Of a stretch of DNA of 64,000 bases, positions 25,450-39,000 are shown piece by piece (within the stretch, counting starts at the first letter, position 1; the number at the start of each line of letters is the position of its first letter). Origin of the DNA: Lutjanus erythropterus (Eukaryota > Chordata > Actinopteri > Lutjaniformes > Lutjanidae). The notes beneath the pieces are model-generated. The model was not told the DNA's origin. It did not search any database and worked only from the letters and a program-made list of their open reading frames with translations. The translations under genes were made by a program, and so were the position numbers. The stretch lies in assembly GCA_020091685.1 (NCBI GenBank), contig CM034594.1:5640903-5704902 (forward strand), written 5' to 3'.

Positions 25450-26168
25450 AGGGATAGTTTGGATTATTTGAAGTGGCGTGTGACAGTCAGTTTATTAGTT
25501 TATGTACCAGGACAGCAAATAAACAATGTACTGCTGTTGACAGGGTCACTGCTTTTCTTTGCTGTCACTTAGCCTTTCCTGGTAGCAAACCACTTCTATG
25601 TAGGCCAAATATTGCTGTCTTCAAACCAACCAAACGTCAAAGACTAAATCAGTAACATAACCTCACATAATACACAGTTGCTCATTTACCACTTTCTTGA
25701 TCAATCAGTTTGTTTGTGTTATTGTGTGACATTGGTGAATCTGAACTCTTTAAAACACAAAAGTCACAATAAAACAAACAAACTAACCGACTGAAGCACT
25801 GCTAGACCAGAAACTCACATGTTCTATGAGGTAAAATGACTGATTTTTTAAATGAAGTCTGGTATCTTTGGAGACAAATATTTGGCCTATATATTGTCGA
25901 TTTCCAATCAGAAAAGGCTGCCTGACAGCAACGTAAATTGGTAAAAATCTCACAAACACAGTGAAACTAATGTTGATTTTTTTAGGTATTCATTTTTTAA
26001 GTGGCTAAATATGTTTTGCTGCTGACTCCACAGCAGCACATTGCTTAGCTTCCATGCTAGTTCTCCTGCTGCTTCTCCAAACTGAGGTATATCGACTGTA
26101 GTTAATACTATAACTATCAGTAAGTACTTCATACAACCCCACTTAAAATAATCCGAACTATCACTTTA
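25450..26168. mobile_element. Palindromic MITE family P, copy A
   Basis: The left end gatagtttggattatttgaa and the right end aataatccgaactatcactt are inverted copies. The centre has inverted arms with gtttgtgttattgtgtgac against gtcacaataaaacaaac. Same family as 53,007 and 58,729. About 720 bp. The left terminal arm is shortened. Confidence 0.75.
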
Positions 26169-27199
26169 AAAGAGTTTAAATACTTTCAGGAGTCAAACTT
26201 ACTGACTTCTTACCTGACTTCTTACAGGATTTATGTCTGCATTGAACATTCTCCACTTGATGCAAGGCGTACTTACCAAATTATTCACATAATGTCTCAA
26301 GGTGTTCGTCAGGATGAATGATAATTATAATTTACATGTTCATCTGTATTCACACTGCATCTTCAGATGAGTGAGGCAGTGCCAATCATGATGCCATTAG
26401 GGAAGGAAATACTCCCTCTTCCACAATGACACTAGCAAATCAATTGCGTGGTGAAGTTAAAAGTGTCAAAAAAGATCACAGCCAAGCTTCAAAACGCTGA
26501 AGTTGTTTCATCTCAAAGTGTGCCTGAGGGGATGACACTGTAAGACAAGGAAAATATTGCTATGGATGTGATTGGATCGATTGGTTATGCTTCACATATT
26601 GCTTCCTCCCTGATTCTGCAAACTTTGCTTGATATGCGTGACAGTATGATGGTGAAAGCAAATGACTGAATAGAGCTGAGCTTTTCAACTCAGCCTCCTC
26701 CTGTTAGCTGATTCCACCTGGCTCTTTGCTGCCTCATCGGAGGTCTGTGAAGATGGGTCAGAGTCATTTGTAATCATTTATCCCCCTAAGGCAGAGTATC
26801 AATTTAAATCTTAACACAATCTAGCAAATCAGAAGTCAGGGATTGCTATAGAAGCAGTGGGACGTGCTGTTAATTGTGCTGGGAGCGAACTGTGAGAGAT
26901 TGGAGAGCTCTCTTGGTGCAGATAGTCATAATCACAATCTTGGTGAGATGAGTCCTTCCTTCTCACCCTCTCTCCGTCTCCACTTTATCCCTGTTTATGT
27001 CCTCCACTTTCTGCTTTTGCACTCAGTCCACCAAGTTTTTCCCTCTCTTCACTTCCTCTGCAATCAAATATAAGAGTCGTTTGAGTGCAGCATTTGACCC
27101 AAAGAAATAAAATTGAAAGACATGCGCTTTCTTTTTTATATTTCTGCTAGGTTTATTTGTTTATTCCTTTAGTTAGTTAGGTTGTTGGTTTTAGGCAAA
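26169..27199. other. Intergenic, nothing recognised
   Basis: No exon or named repeat seen. A pyrimidine-rich patch lies near 26,955-27,060. Confidence 0.55.
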
Positions 27200-28461
27200 T
27201 CCTACTGGTAGGAAGTCATCCACATGTTGAAGACCCCTCTGACAGAGGGTTCCACCAGACGTTCCCAACAGACCCTCACAATATGTTTGGGCCTGCCATG
27301 TCTGTCCAGCTTCCTCCTCTGCCAGCAGATCCAACTCACCACCAGGTGGTGATCAGTTGACAGCTCAGCCCCTCTCTTCACCCGAGTGTCCAAGGCATAC
27401 GGCTAAAGTTCAGATGACATGACCACAAAGTCGATCATTGACCTCCGACCAAGGGCATCCCTGTGCCATGTGCACTGATGGACACCCTTATGCTTGAACA
27501 TGGTGTTTGTTATGGACAAACTATGACTAGAACAGAAGTCCAATAACAGAACACCACTCGGGTTCCCAATCACGCCCCTCCAGGTAACACTGTCACCATA
27601 CACGTGGCATTGACCTCCCCCAGTAGAACGATGGAGTCCCCATTCGGAGCACTTTCCAGCACTCCTCCCAAAGTCTCCAAGAAACCCGGGTACTCTGCAC
27701 TGCCGTTCGGCCCATAGGCCGAAACAACAGTGAGGCACCTATCCTCGACCCAAAGGTGCAGGGCGGCGACCCTCTCGTTCACCAGGGAAAACTCCAACAC
27801 ATGGCAGCTGAGCTGGGGGGCTATAAGCAAGCCCACACCAGCCTGCCGCCTCTCACTGTGGGCAACTCCAGAGTAGAAAAGAGTCCAGAGTTGGGTTCCA
27901 GAGCCCAGACTGTGCATGGAGGTGAGCCCAACTATCTCTAGCCGGTACAGCTCAACCTCCCACACTAGCTCAGGCTCCTTCCCCCCCAGCGAGGTGACAT
28001 TCCATGTCCCCACAGTTAGATTCCATGTCCTGGGGTTGGGTCATTGGAGCCCCCGCCCACAACTGCTACCGAACCGAACCAAACTATACTGCATCAGCCC
28101 CTTCTGAACCCTCCCACGGGTGATGGGCCTATTTGAAGGTGGGCCCATGTCGCTCATTCGGGCTGGGTCCAGCCAGGTCCTGTGGGCGAAGACCTGGCCA
28201 CCAGGCACTTGCCTGCTAGCCCCAAACCCTGGCCTGGCTCCAGGGTGGGGCCCCAGTAACACCAATCCGGGCAATGCAGATCCCTCTTGTTAGGCCATTC
28301 ACTGGGGGCACTGGAACTGCTCTTAGTCTGACCCGTTACCTAGGACCTGTTTGCCTTGGGAGACTCTACCAGGGGCAATAAGCCCCTGACAACATAGCTT
28401 CCAAGATCATTCAGGCTCTCAAACCCCTCCACCACGATAAGGTGGTGGTGCTGGAGGAAAA
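27200..28461 (-). mobile_element. Non-LTR retrotransposon fragment: 5' region and APE endonuclease
   Basis: On the - strand a GC-rich 5' region (about 28,461-28,020) leads into an endonuclease reading frame starting GTWNVTSL (27,570-28,013). That frame continues [20 protein letters not shown] and IVLLGEVNA, where active copies usually have GDFNA. The rest is in other frames: [15 protein letters not shown] (27,403-27,738) and AELSTDHHLVVSW (27,202-27,393), the latter carrying the terminal SDHH-type motif. So at least two frame changes break it. It stops just after the endonuclease, and no reverse transcriptase follows. RTE/Rex3-like is my best guess for the clade, with moderate doubt. Confidence 0.85.
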
Positions 28462-28592
28462 CAACACCAAAAATATTAAGATTCATCCTCTGGGGTTCAG
28501 TGTGTGTCCAAAATTTCATGGTAATCTATCCAGTAGTTGTTGAGTCTGGCCACAGACCGGCACTGCTATCAATAGAGCTACATGAATGGTCC
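28462..28592. repeat. Short dispersed repeat fragment beside the LINE
   Basis: Contains caaaatttcatggtaatc and ccagtagttgttgag, a motif set common in fish repeats. Fragment only; family unknown. Confidence 0.4.
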
Positions 28593-31500
28593 TTGGGAAA
28601 ATTAGGCAGTTACATGATTTAGTCTCAATACTATCTAATAAACCTAAACCTAATATACCACCACTTGCAATTTTGCACCATTTTGCAACATTTGTACAGT
28701 AATATATGTTTACACTTAGAGCAGCTTAAGTGTCTTTAATTCTTTAAACTTTGCTCTGCATAAACAGTTTTTGCACTATTCATTCATTTTTGTATTTTTT
28801 TGTGTGGTATATTTCGTAGTTTTTTGGTCCCTGAGGAACGTTGATTCAGTTGTACACTGGTAAAATAACAAGTGAAAACATAGTCTAGAGTCTACAATAC
28901 AGTACATTTAAAAATGAATTTAAAAAACTTCCTCTAGACTCTCGTGTCAAACTTTCCAGAGGGTGGTTGGGGGTGTGTTGGCAGGACTCCTCATCTCATC
29001 TGTACATTAACCAAACTCATTTTGTTTTTATCTATCCATAAATACATGGGACAATAATGGATAGCGGGCAACTTCACCTATTTCTCTGCTACGACAGCAA
29101 ATTAGACAATTTGATGGTATTTTAGTTCCTTTCTCAGTGGACTCTTCTCCGTTCCAGTTGAGTGTAACTTGACTGTGAGTCCAGGAGGAGTTCACTGATT
29201 CTTCCTATCTCACCAAAAGGTGAACCAAGGTAACAGCAATTATTCCTTATTGATTCACAAAGTAAAACAGAAGCAGATGAATCAGAACCATCAGAGTTTA
29301 AAGCTTTGCTACCCTGATAAGGCCACAATATGATATCCAAAAAGGGCCGATATTCTGTGCAATCAGCAGAATTTTAATATAGTAACCAAATTAAAAAAGA
29401 GGGTTATCAACATCCTTTTGTCTTGTCCTCCCAGCATCATAGGTACACTGTGTGTCCTTTCAGGGTGCTTATCAAAAACTTTTCAGATCCTTAGCTCCAC
29501 TGTCCGCTGTTGACCCAAGAGCCATGGTTACTGCTTGATAGTTATTAAGAGTGAGTGATTTACAACAACATTACAGTCACCCGGTTATGTGCGTAGGTGA
29601 CATCCTCATACAAAATAAATGGGAGACATTAACTGCTAATATTTCTATGTGAGTCTGTTTGAAATCTTTTCTCAACTAAGAAAATGTCCTGGGAAGAAAT
29701 TTTGAATTTGCACTCATCATCCCAAATAAAAGAAATGTTGAGGAAATGTTTAATAATGTATTATATCTACACAGACAGTGCATGTGGTGTGTAATTGAAG
29801 GTTTTAGGCTCTTTCCAATTGTCTAAGACCCCTTAATCTTGCATTTGTATTGAATGTATTGATTCATCTCTTTTCTAGATCCTGGCTTTGCAGCTGCTGT
29901 GAAGGAGTCTTTAAGGGTCACAGCAGATAACCTTTTCTCAATTCAGATTTTCTACTTTGCAGCAAAGAATATCAAGGGGATTTCAGTGGTGCTTTCTCAA
30001 TGGAGATTTGACCCAATATTATTGGATATTTCAAAACCTATATGGCATGACCTTTTCAGGATAATAAATGGAGGTAAAATAGGAGGCCACAGTGTTATCA
30101 ACACAGCTAAAATAAGCCATTACAAGTTTGGTTTTATTGGAAAGTGAAGGTAACATTCTTCTTTTTTGTTGCAGTGTAAGAAATTACCTTAACAACAAAG
30201 GCGTTATGCAGCAGCGCTGCACATGTAACTGCAGTTTCCTTGAATGTACTAAACACAGGATATCAGACGCAAATGTGGCATCTATTCGGTTTAATGAGAA
30301 CTGCTTGCGTCGTGCATACACCGAAAAAGTTTTCTTGCTTCCAAATTTACTTGTTCAGTATGTGGCCCACTAAATATGTACAGTTGTGTTCCAGTAAAGA
30401 TAAACCTCCAGTAAACCAAGGATGAAAATTTCATAATAGAAAGTGTCATAATTGACCTTGTTTGTAGTTCAAGATGTCCTGTCAACAGTTTTACAGATGT
30501 CTCTGTCATAATGGGGAATATTTTGCTGCAATGTCACAAGTGGCAGCTGGTCAAAATTGGAAGTGAGGCTGAGTGGCAGTGCCATATCTAGGATTTCTTA
30601 TACATCTATTGCTGTTCTTCAATATCAAACAGACACAGGCTTTACAGTGTTTTTATGACTTTCCATATTTTGGTGATACAAAAGTCAAACTGCATATTTA
30701 ACTTTATTTTTATAGCACATCCTCTACCAAACTAATCCTCATTGACTGTTGTGGTAGTATAACTACATGGTACAAAAAAATGAAAAGGTGGATTTTGGGT
30801 TTAGCTCTAAAAGTCCCACTGTTGACCCCTAACCTCCTTTTCCAAAGACAATATAACTCTGTTATCACCAGGCAAAAAATGGGGACTGATTAGCAAAATC
30901 TAATACAGCCTATGCACTGCAGTGGGATAGGTTTTTATATGTATATTTAATTAACTCCTTAATTTAACAGGCTTACAAATAATATCCATAATATACTGTC
31001 TTTATACCACATGAGTGGTGCATACAAAACAAAAAACAGTGTATAAGGTAGTAGATTAAAAGGAAAATGAAAAAAGCAGTTGAAAAAACTTCTTCTCAGG
31101 TCCTCATGTCAAACCTGCATCTGTAGTGCTGATAGACGTGTGGTTATTTTGTCATTTGTAAATAAAACTACAACACCTTGTAGTTCCACAGAAAGAACAA
31201 TAGCTCCTCCATTAGTTGTATTTAGGGCCTGAATATGTGTTAATGCAGGGACACATTTCTAGTTAAAATCTTATTTAATGAACAAAGTGTGGTTTCGAGC
31301 AGAAAATTAACTCTCTGGCTAATTGTGTGATGTAGGTGTGCTGCTGTACCAAGAGTTTAGACGAAATATACTATCGTCAGTATAGGTGATTGATTGTAAA
31401 AAATCAAAGATTAACTAAGTAATTCTGTGTCACCATGTGTCTTTTAAATGCTGTCCAATCTCATGCAGTGCAGTAAATCTGTGTGTGTACATGCTGCTTG

Positions 31501-32835
31501 ACCTGCCTGCATGCCATCCCTGACTAGTCCTCATTAATGCATACAGTTAGTGACTGAGGAGCCTGCTCAGGGTGACGGGGGGTGAGCAGTATTAACTTGC
31601 AGTTTGAAGTGTGTTATTTTAAGGGAAGGGGAGGCTTGTGATGAAAACAATTCTCCTTCATCTGGAGAGGTTGGACGTAATCTTTACTGAAGCCTGAAGG
31701 ACAAGAGGTGAAGGCAGGAGGAAATGAAACAGATACATATCTGAGTGGTGTTTAATTCACTGTCGGTTCAGGCCTCCTGGCAGCTCGTCCAAGGAGAGAA
31801 GTGTTTGGAAGTTATGATATTGTGATCTTGTTGCGCTTGCTCTACAGTAGCAATATATCTTTTTGTCATTAATCTGCAGAGTAAAACTTTTAAAGAGCTT
31901 AGTCAAAGTTGCTGAAATGCCTTGTGTGACCTTTCTCTTTATGTATTCATGGTGAAATTGTTGCACAAAGAAAATTAGAGTTAGTAAACATAATCCTCCA
32001 GTCCATCCTCAATGAGCCCCTAGTAGTTAGATGCTAGACACATACGGCACACCTCATCCGGTTGGTTTCAGTTAAAATGTAAATGTATTTATGATAAAAT
32101 CTGAATTTCATAAGATTTTCCACATACATTAATTTAAGTGCAGATCTTTTTATTTTGGCAATCTCCTGAATTAGCCAGAGTAACATTCAACTCATCCAAA
32201 CATGCCACTGAGTCATGAGCACTTCAAGTGAATCATGTATAATTAAACAGCTACATAATTAAATGGCTTCCCCATTACTCCATTGTAGCCTTGGGGAAGA
32301 AAACCTGAAAATTACCCTCAAGGGATATTAAAATCCTGATGACAAACATTAATTTCTTTGCCACTTACTAATAAGTGGTTTCTTTTTTATGGACTGTCCT
32401 GACCATTACTTTTATCTTTTTTTTTTCATTTAGATACCATATCTGGTCACCATGATTATGATTAACTTTCATTTCATTTCATTTCCATCATTAAACCTTA
32501 GCACACATGGCTGTGGTATATAATTGCCCCCTAAGGAACAACATATTGCTATGCAAGAAAGAAATCTTGACAGTTGCGCTATAAATTAAGTGCATTTTCT
32601 TTGGTGTGGGATGTAGTCTCATAGATAACTGGAGACTACAGCCCACACCAGTGTTGCAGAGACATCATGTCTGTTGTGTACAGTCACACAGCAAGCAAAC
32701 AGGCTACACTATACTGTACTGTAATGCATTAGTTGTTTGTATTTTGTTCAAAGGCTTTAATCAAATTTAATGAGCACATTATAAAAAAGATTACAGGGAA
32801 ATGGACAGAGAAATGGAATGAGCGCAAGAGATACA
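28593..32835. other. Intergenic, no gene found
   Basis: AT-rich. Short open frames near 29,899-30,373 have no acceptor/donor context or motif support. No named element. Confidence 0.55.
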
Positions 32836-33085
32836 GTTCTAAAAAAATCTAATGTAAAATCTAATAAGTTGGGTGTACTCAAAAAAAATTATGCAAACTC
32901 ATTGCCTCAATAAAACTAAGTAAAGTTGAGATTTTAAAGTAAAAAGAACCTCTTTATTTTGAGTCCACAATACTTAAACTACTTTGTTAATTATAAGTGC
33001 ACAATAGTTAGACTAACTTGTTTATTTTGAGTCCACAAAAGTTAGACTAACTTGTTTACTTAAGTGTGCAAAACTCACATCAACA
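32836..33085. repeat. Repeat with internal near-tandem units (left flank of a composite)
   Basis: Units of the type ttattttgagtccacaa followed by gttagactaacttgttta recur two to three times between 32,955 and 33,060. This resembles the sequence at 35,395-35,557, which ends tttttacagtg. Possibly two halves of one disrupted element. Confidence 0.4.
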
Positions 33086-33959
33086 CTTTATGTATCTATA
33101 AACACACTGTATTCTTTGTTGACAGTACTGGCCTGATAAATAGCTACAAAAGGCTGTGAACTGAACACCCTTTATCCCCAACCCCCAACCCCGTTTCTCA
33201 TCAGATTCACACCAGTGTAGTCAATGAATTTTTTTTTCTCATTTTGAACTTAGAATGGCAAGTTTGCCAAAAGGTGAGGAATTTACATAAAGTGTTCAAA
33301 GTCCTGGATTGTACATTTTTATCCTTGTTAGTCACGTTGCAGCAGTATGACCGCATATGTGATATAATGGATAAGCTAAGTTATCCCTAACCAGCAAGCA
33401 CGTAACCACAAACCTGGCGTTGAATTTCTACAAGACAGCATAAAATTATGTACTCATCAAATCAGTTTAGCAAACGCAATGCTGACAAGAATGGCCACTG
33501 CTGTTGAAACGACATCCTTCCTCAGTTGGGTGTGTCCAGGCGTCTTTAAGAGTAAGGTAATGCGCCAAGAGGGGGAGAGATCTGCACATGTCTGAATGTT
33601 GAAAAAGCAATGCCTAAACTTATATAAAATGACCGAAATTATGTAAATATTCCTCTACCATGTTTTGCCATATAGTCGCACTAGTTTCTCTGTCCTCTCC
33701 TTTGCGTGTTTGTTTTCTACACTTTTACAGAGAAGCTGCGGTTGAGATGCGGTGAGGTGGCAACTCCAGTCTGCAGTTGCAATTTCACAACCACAGTGCA
33801 CAGTATGGTTCGGCAACTTTATAAAAATGTCACCTACGTTGATGGGCTGAATCCATAATTGTTTTTATTAACTGATTTTTGGGGCGACATTTGTTTTATT
33901 TTGCTAATGTAATGGTCTGCAGGGTGACAGTCACTGTTCTCATCCAGCAGCTCAGTACA

Positions 33960-34450
33960 CATCTCACTCCCGGCCACAGAACTCATATCATATGATCAGG
34001 CCTGGACTACTATTGAACAAGTTAAGTTTCAGGAAGATTTGACCAAGTAAACGTAAGTTATTGCAACTTCCTGTGTTTTGGCAAAACATTGACCTTCGCT
34101 GTGCTGTCATGGCCACACTGTTTGACAATACGTCAAGATCTTCATAATATAGCATTACAAAGGTCCTAAGGCTTTTCTGACCACATTTGACTTGGGTATG
34201 GCCAACCTGCTTAGAGGAGCCTGTCAAAGTCTAAAACATTTCCTGTTTCCAGTAGATGGCGCTATGACTATTGTGGTATACAGTCATGAAGATATGTTCA
34301 GGGCCAGAGTGTTATCAAATGTGAAGTTTGGTGCAGACTGGATCATATACACTAAAGTTATAAAAGTTTTTGTGTTTCATGGCGAGACGTCAAAATTACA
34401 CGGCAGGCCGTCCCTCCAGAAATACAGCACGGCGAGGTCGGGCACCCATC
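33960..34450 (+). repeat. Dispersed fish repeat
   Basis: Contains ccagtagatggcgctatgac, gtgaagtttggtgcagac and gtgtttcatggcgagacgtc, in the order seen in a common non-coding fish repeat that I recognise by memory. No intact coding region. Confidence 0.45.
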
Positions 34451-34498
34451 AGACACCAGCCAGACACAGGAGGTGATTACTCTTTTTCACTTGTAAAT

Positions 34499-34520
34499 CT
34501 TTTTTTTTTTTTTTTTTTTT
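34499..34520. repeat. Poly(T) tract
   Basis: About 22 T residues. It could be the A tail of an antisense retroelement, but no SINE body is clear next to it. Confidence 0.9.
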
Positions 34521-34812
34521 CATATTTTAGGGTCCAGTTCATAAGCAAGCACAAATAATAACTTTATTTACCATAAAAGTAAGTAAACATTAAAAGGCCC
34601 ATAACTAGTTCTAAACTAAAACACTGTTTAAAACTGTTTTAATTCAAAATGACTTGCACAGTTTTAGCTTTATTTTACAATATTTATAATATTTACCTTT
34701 TTCTGGATTGCAAGATTGAGGATTAGAGCTGCTCCAGGACGTCCAACAGGCAGGTTTAACTTGTGCTCGCTGTTGTTTGTGAGAGAACATGGACTGTTTG
34801 TAATATCTAAAT

Positions 34813-35219
34813 CAGGGGTGGACAAACTTTTCCCTTCAAGAGCCCAAACTGAAACTTACTGTTGGGCCATGAGGCAAAAGCACAAACCCAATGTGTTGTA
34901 TAGATACAAAATGATACTAAGATCCCAAGTTCCACTAACTTCCAAAGAGTTGCTGTATCCAACTGTTCAGATTATGCAAACTAAATAATAATAAAGGATC
35001 CTATTTATATTATCTTGGGGGCTTTTGCCTCTATTGAACAAGACAGGTGAAGGTAGACTGGAAAGGTGAGAGAGACAAAGGAGACAACAGACAAAAATAA
35101 AACAGCATAAATAACAATTTATATATTCATTCTTAATTAAAGCTAGAAACATCTGTGGGCTGAATCAAACATCATGGTGAGCCAACTTTGGTCCGGACGC
35201 CCCAGTTTGGGCAGCCCTG
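34813..35219. mobile_element. hAT-type MITE with 8-bp target duplication
   Basis: Ends caggggtggacaaac and tttgggcagccctg. A perfect 8-bp direct repeat, atctaaat, flanks it at 34,805-34,812 and 35,220-35,227. The 8-bp duplication and CAGGG ends place it in hAT. The interior at about 35,015-35,100 (cttttgcct.tattgaacaa...gacaggtgaag) looks like a SINE tail inserted into or captured by the element. Confidence 0.85.
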
Positions 35220-35394
35220 ATCTAAATAAAGACTAACAGGCTCTAGATGAGTCTGTTTTTTACTTTCTATAACTGGATGGTTTGAGACTATTTGTTTTAG
35301 AGGCATTTTTCTTTCTCACTTATGTAAAGTGCCTCTAATTTGTGGGATACTTAAGTATGAGAGTAATGTACTTAGTTACATTTCACCACTGAAA

Positions 35395-35557
35395 AAAGCA
35401 TAACATCTAAATAATTGGTTTGTTTAAGTGAGTTTGGCAGCTTTTTCGACCTCAAAGTAGAAGTAACATTTAAAATGAGTGTTAATAACAAGTTGATAAA
35501 AACTGAGTTAGGTGAACTCAGTATTTGTAATTAAACTTGATGTTAGTTTTTACAGTG
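35395..35557. repeat. DNA-transposon end-like repeat (right flank of a composite)
   Basis: Ends gatgttagtttttacagtg, a common terminal form of fish DNA repeats. Partial similarity to 32,836-33,085. Confidence 0.4.
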
Positions 35558-35700
35558 TGAAAATGTACAGGAGTGGTGCAGCACTAAAAGCAGCCATGAA
35601 ATCTTTTGCATTGCCTGACAAATACAAAAACACACTATTATATTAGTGTATTATATCACCAGAAAACAGCCAAACCAGCCAACTCTTCACTACCCTGAGT

Positions 35701-35845
35701 TCAAGGTCTAGTGTGCAAAATTTTCAGGGGTTTATTGGTAGAACATGATAATATTCATGTTTTTGTTAGTCTATAATCACCTGAAAATAATTTGCATTTC
35801 TATCTACAGAGGGCACTGTCCCTCTTCCCTGGAGGCTGCCATGTT
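35701..35845. repeat. Fragment of MITE family Q
   Basis: Shares aaggtc.agtgtg, gg.tttattg, tgtttttgttagt.tataa, ctacagagggc and ggaggc.gccatgtt with the more complete element at 47,184-47,479. Only the left part remains. Confidence 0.65.
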
Positions 35846-36060
35846 GAACTAGCATGTTGCTCCTTTTTCCTCATGAGTTTCACAGCCAATTGAAAACTGG
35901 TCACCGTTCACTTCCATTGTTTGGGAGATTCTGCAACACTGTTTTCCTGTTAAACTCCAGTAGTGTTTTGGGGACTACAAAATTAAACCTGACTTTCAAT
36001 CAGCATGAGGGTGAGTAGGTAATGACTGAATTTTCATTTTTGGGTGAACTATCCCTTTAA
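35846..36060. repeat. MITE end fragment
   Basis: Ends tttttgggtgaactatccct, a familiar terminal sequence of fish MITEs. The left boundary is unclear and abuts the family Q fragment. Confidence 0.5.
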
Positions 36061-39000
36061 TTCACATTTTCTGATTTAGTTAATTGATTTTTATTAAATT
36101 ATAATTGAACCACAAATAATTTTCATGCCTCATACCTTCATTACGGAGGAGTGTCATGCATGAAATTGACAAATTCATTTGTCTGGCAACCAGTTTTTCT
36201 TTGTAGACATGTGACATACAATCCTCCCACCAAACTGTGTCATATGTACTATATATGGTGTTCAAATCGCGCAAAGTTGCTCAACGTTGGGGGGTTTCTG
36301 CTTTGTGCCCGGGAGATAGGAGTGAGATCCACCATTAATCATTCTGCAGGAACATGACAATGCCAAGGGGAGGGAGCTGAAGGGCTAATAATAATACACT
36401 GGAGAAAACAAGGCCATTCAACTGGAATAGTTCAACAGCTCTGAGAAAACATTATGCAGTATAGGAACTGATTATCATTTTAAAATCCCACCGGCTAATT
36501 CTTTTCAAGCCAATGTTTGCTGTGTCTTTGTGCAGTTTTCTTATTCAAGGTGTTCATTTGATGAGGAAGTAATTGACAGGGTTTCCAAAAACACTTCCGC
36601 TCAGTAACCTGAATGGAGGCTCATCCAGGTGAAAAAGAGCAGTCATTTTCCTAACAGCGAGCAACAAGCTTGGGGATTTAGAGGGACTGACCCGTGGTGT
36701 TTTTCCACTGTCATACAGCAGAGTGAGAGGTCGCTAAGAGATGACAGGGGCAAAAAAATGTTTTCCGTATCATCACTCCGGAAAAAAATCAGCCCTCTGG
36801 AGACACGATAGATCACTCAATCAATTACCATGGCAAGGACCAGAGATGTCTGCCTAGATGCCTGCTCGGCCCTGCTGAGACTGCACACCTGGATCAAAAA
36901 GACGCAGCTGCATCCATCCTGATTGAAGCTGCTTAACACCACAGGGCACAGCTCAGTGGTGAGTTTAACCCTGCCAGTTAAGAGGGGATCTGCAGAAAAG
37001 CGTGTAATGGCTCTCCTCTGAGAAGCTAAATATACCGATAAGTAGCCAGATTACATCCTGTCATTAAGATGAGAGCTGCTAATGTCAGACAGACCTTTTC
37101 AACAGCATCTCAGAGGCTGCAGTGCAGCAAAATAACATCTTTATGCAAACACAACACCTGTAAAGTGAACACTATAGACTGTAGGGGTTTAGACAAGGAG
37201 ATTAAACAGCTCATCCATAGCAGGCCCATATCCAAATCTAATTTTGTGAGTTGTTGAAAACAGAATTATGTATGCAAATTGCTCCATATGAGTTTCATAA
37301 CAAAGCTTTCAGAGCCTTTGATGCAACAAGACATATTTAATTTGTGTAGGAGGAGATACGCCACGATGAGCTGTACTCTATAATCATTTTGAGTCAGTTA
37401 AAGCAATTAAGAGGTGAGGTTTCTGTTTAATTTAAAACTGTTCTACAAGTTATTATAATTGCATTGTACAAAACATAAGCAAGAGAGCAAGGTGAACTAG
37501 TAAAGTGTGTCATTAAGCTATTGTTTCATTCTGTATGAATTACATAAGCTAAGGATGTGCGTGTTTAGTCAACTACCACTAGAAAATGCCAACATATAAT
37601 TTACCCACAGCTGTTTTTGATTAGACTGTGTTTGAATTAAATATTCAAGCCGTCCAGTCTTTGACTTTTCCTACAAGTGTCTTATGCATAATGCGGGTTC
37701 TTAAAAATTGTCAAGATAAAGACAGATGGGTTTTTTTTTTAAATGAGCATTTATACTGTGGTGGAAAATCTGAAAATAAAGACAGACACACTGACCAAAA
37801 CTGTCTTTGTGGTGTTTCAGTAGAACTTTGCAAAAAGTCACTACAGTCACACAGAGAGATTGTGTAAAAGTAGCTCGGGCCAAAAGACAAAGAAGGCTGA
37901 GTCAGGATGTGCGTATATATACTGAAGACAAAAGTTGTCCACCTGTTGAGGAGGGACAGAACTCACCATTCCCATACAGGAAAAGCAACTGTGTGGTCAA
38001 GGACAGGAAAACGGGTCATCATAAACTATAATACTAAGCTTTAATACGGATAAGAGAAAGAGAGAGCTATGAATTCAAATCAGGCATCAGTCTTGCACCT
38101 TGCTCAGCTGCTACAGTCAAATAATTTGACATGTACTTTATTCTGCCAAAACTATTCAAAAACTACTACTATTTTAACCATTTAAAATGCTACAATGTAG
38201 GGGGCAGGGGCTGCTCCCCTTGGACCACCCTGTTTAAAAGGCATAGCATGGAGCCTATAACCACAGGATGGCAACACTACTGTTAATAAATAAAACAAAT
38301 TATTTATGCCTTTCCTACTGTATCATGTAACACTATCAGACAGTGATGTTAATTAAGATTTGGTTGAATGCTAACATTAGCTGTTGTCACATGATAGCTA
38401 ATGGGTTAACAAATTATGTTGTTTTAGTTTGAAATATGGCTCCGTGTCCCTCTGGATTTTCTTATCCACGGTCTTCTCAGTTGCTGATCAATCAGGAAGC
38501 GATGAAATGATCGGATTTACTGCGTTTGTCCAACTTACAACTGGAACACAGCAGTTTGACATTTGAACTTCCCACCCTGAGTGTGATGAAAATGGCTGCC
38601 ATGTAAATATGGTGAGTGCGTACACACATTCAGCTCAGACGTGTGGACGTTCAACTCGTGTGTGGACATAGCAGGGTGCTGGTGCTAGCACTGCTAACAT
38701 TAGCCACACGGTGTGGCAGCTAATGTTACAATGTCAGATATTATGGTGTTTAACTGCAGATGATGTGTTCCTGTTCAGTCTGAGAAGATAATATATTTAA
38801 TGAGTTGTTGTGTTGTAGGATAATGTGCAGTGTTCATAATACATGGTGCAACGTGTGGCACATTTCGGCTGAATTAAAGAGGCTGATTCATGGTTTGAAA
38901 TTGCTCTCAATGCACGCAATACTTTTCTGACAAATTGTGTTCAACTTTGACAGTTTTCTTAGTGTTTTCTTACTTTTGGACAAGTCAGTTTGTCTAAATC

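Noticed and set aside
27756-28274. Open frames on both strands near the LINE
   Set aside because: Part or antisense of the LINE 5' region and endonuclease, not host genes.
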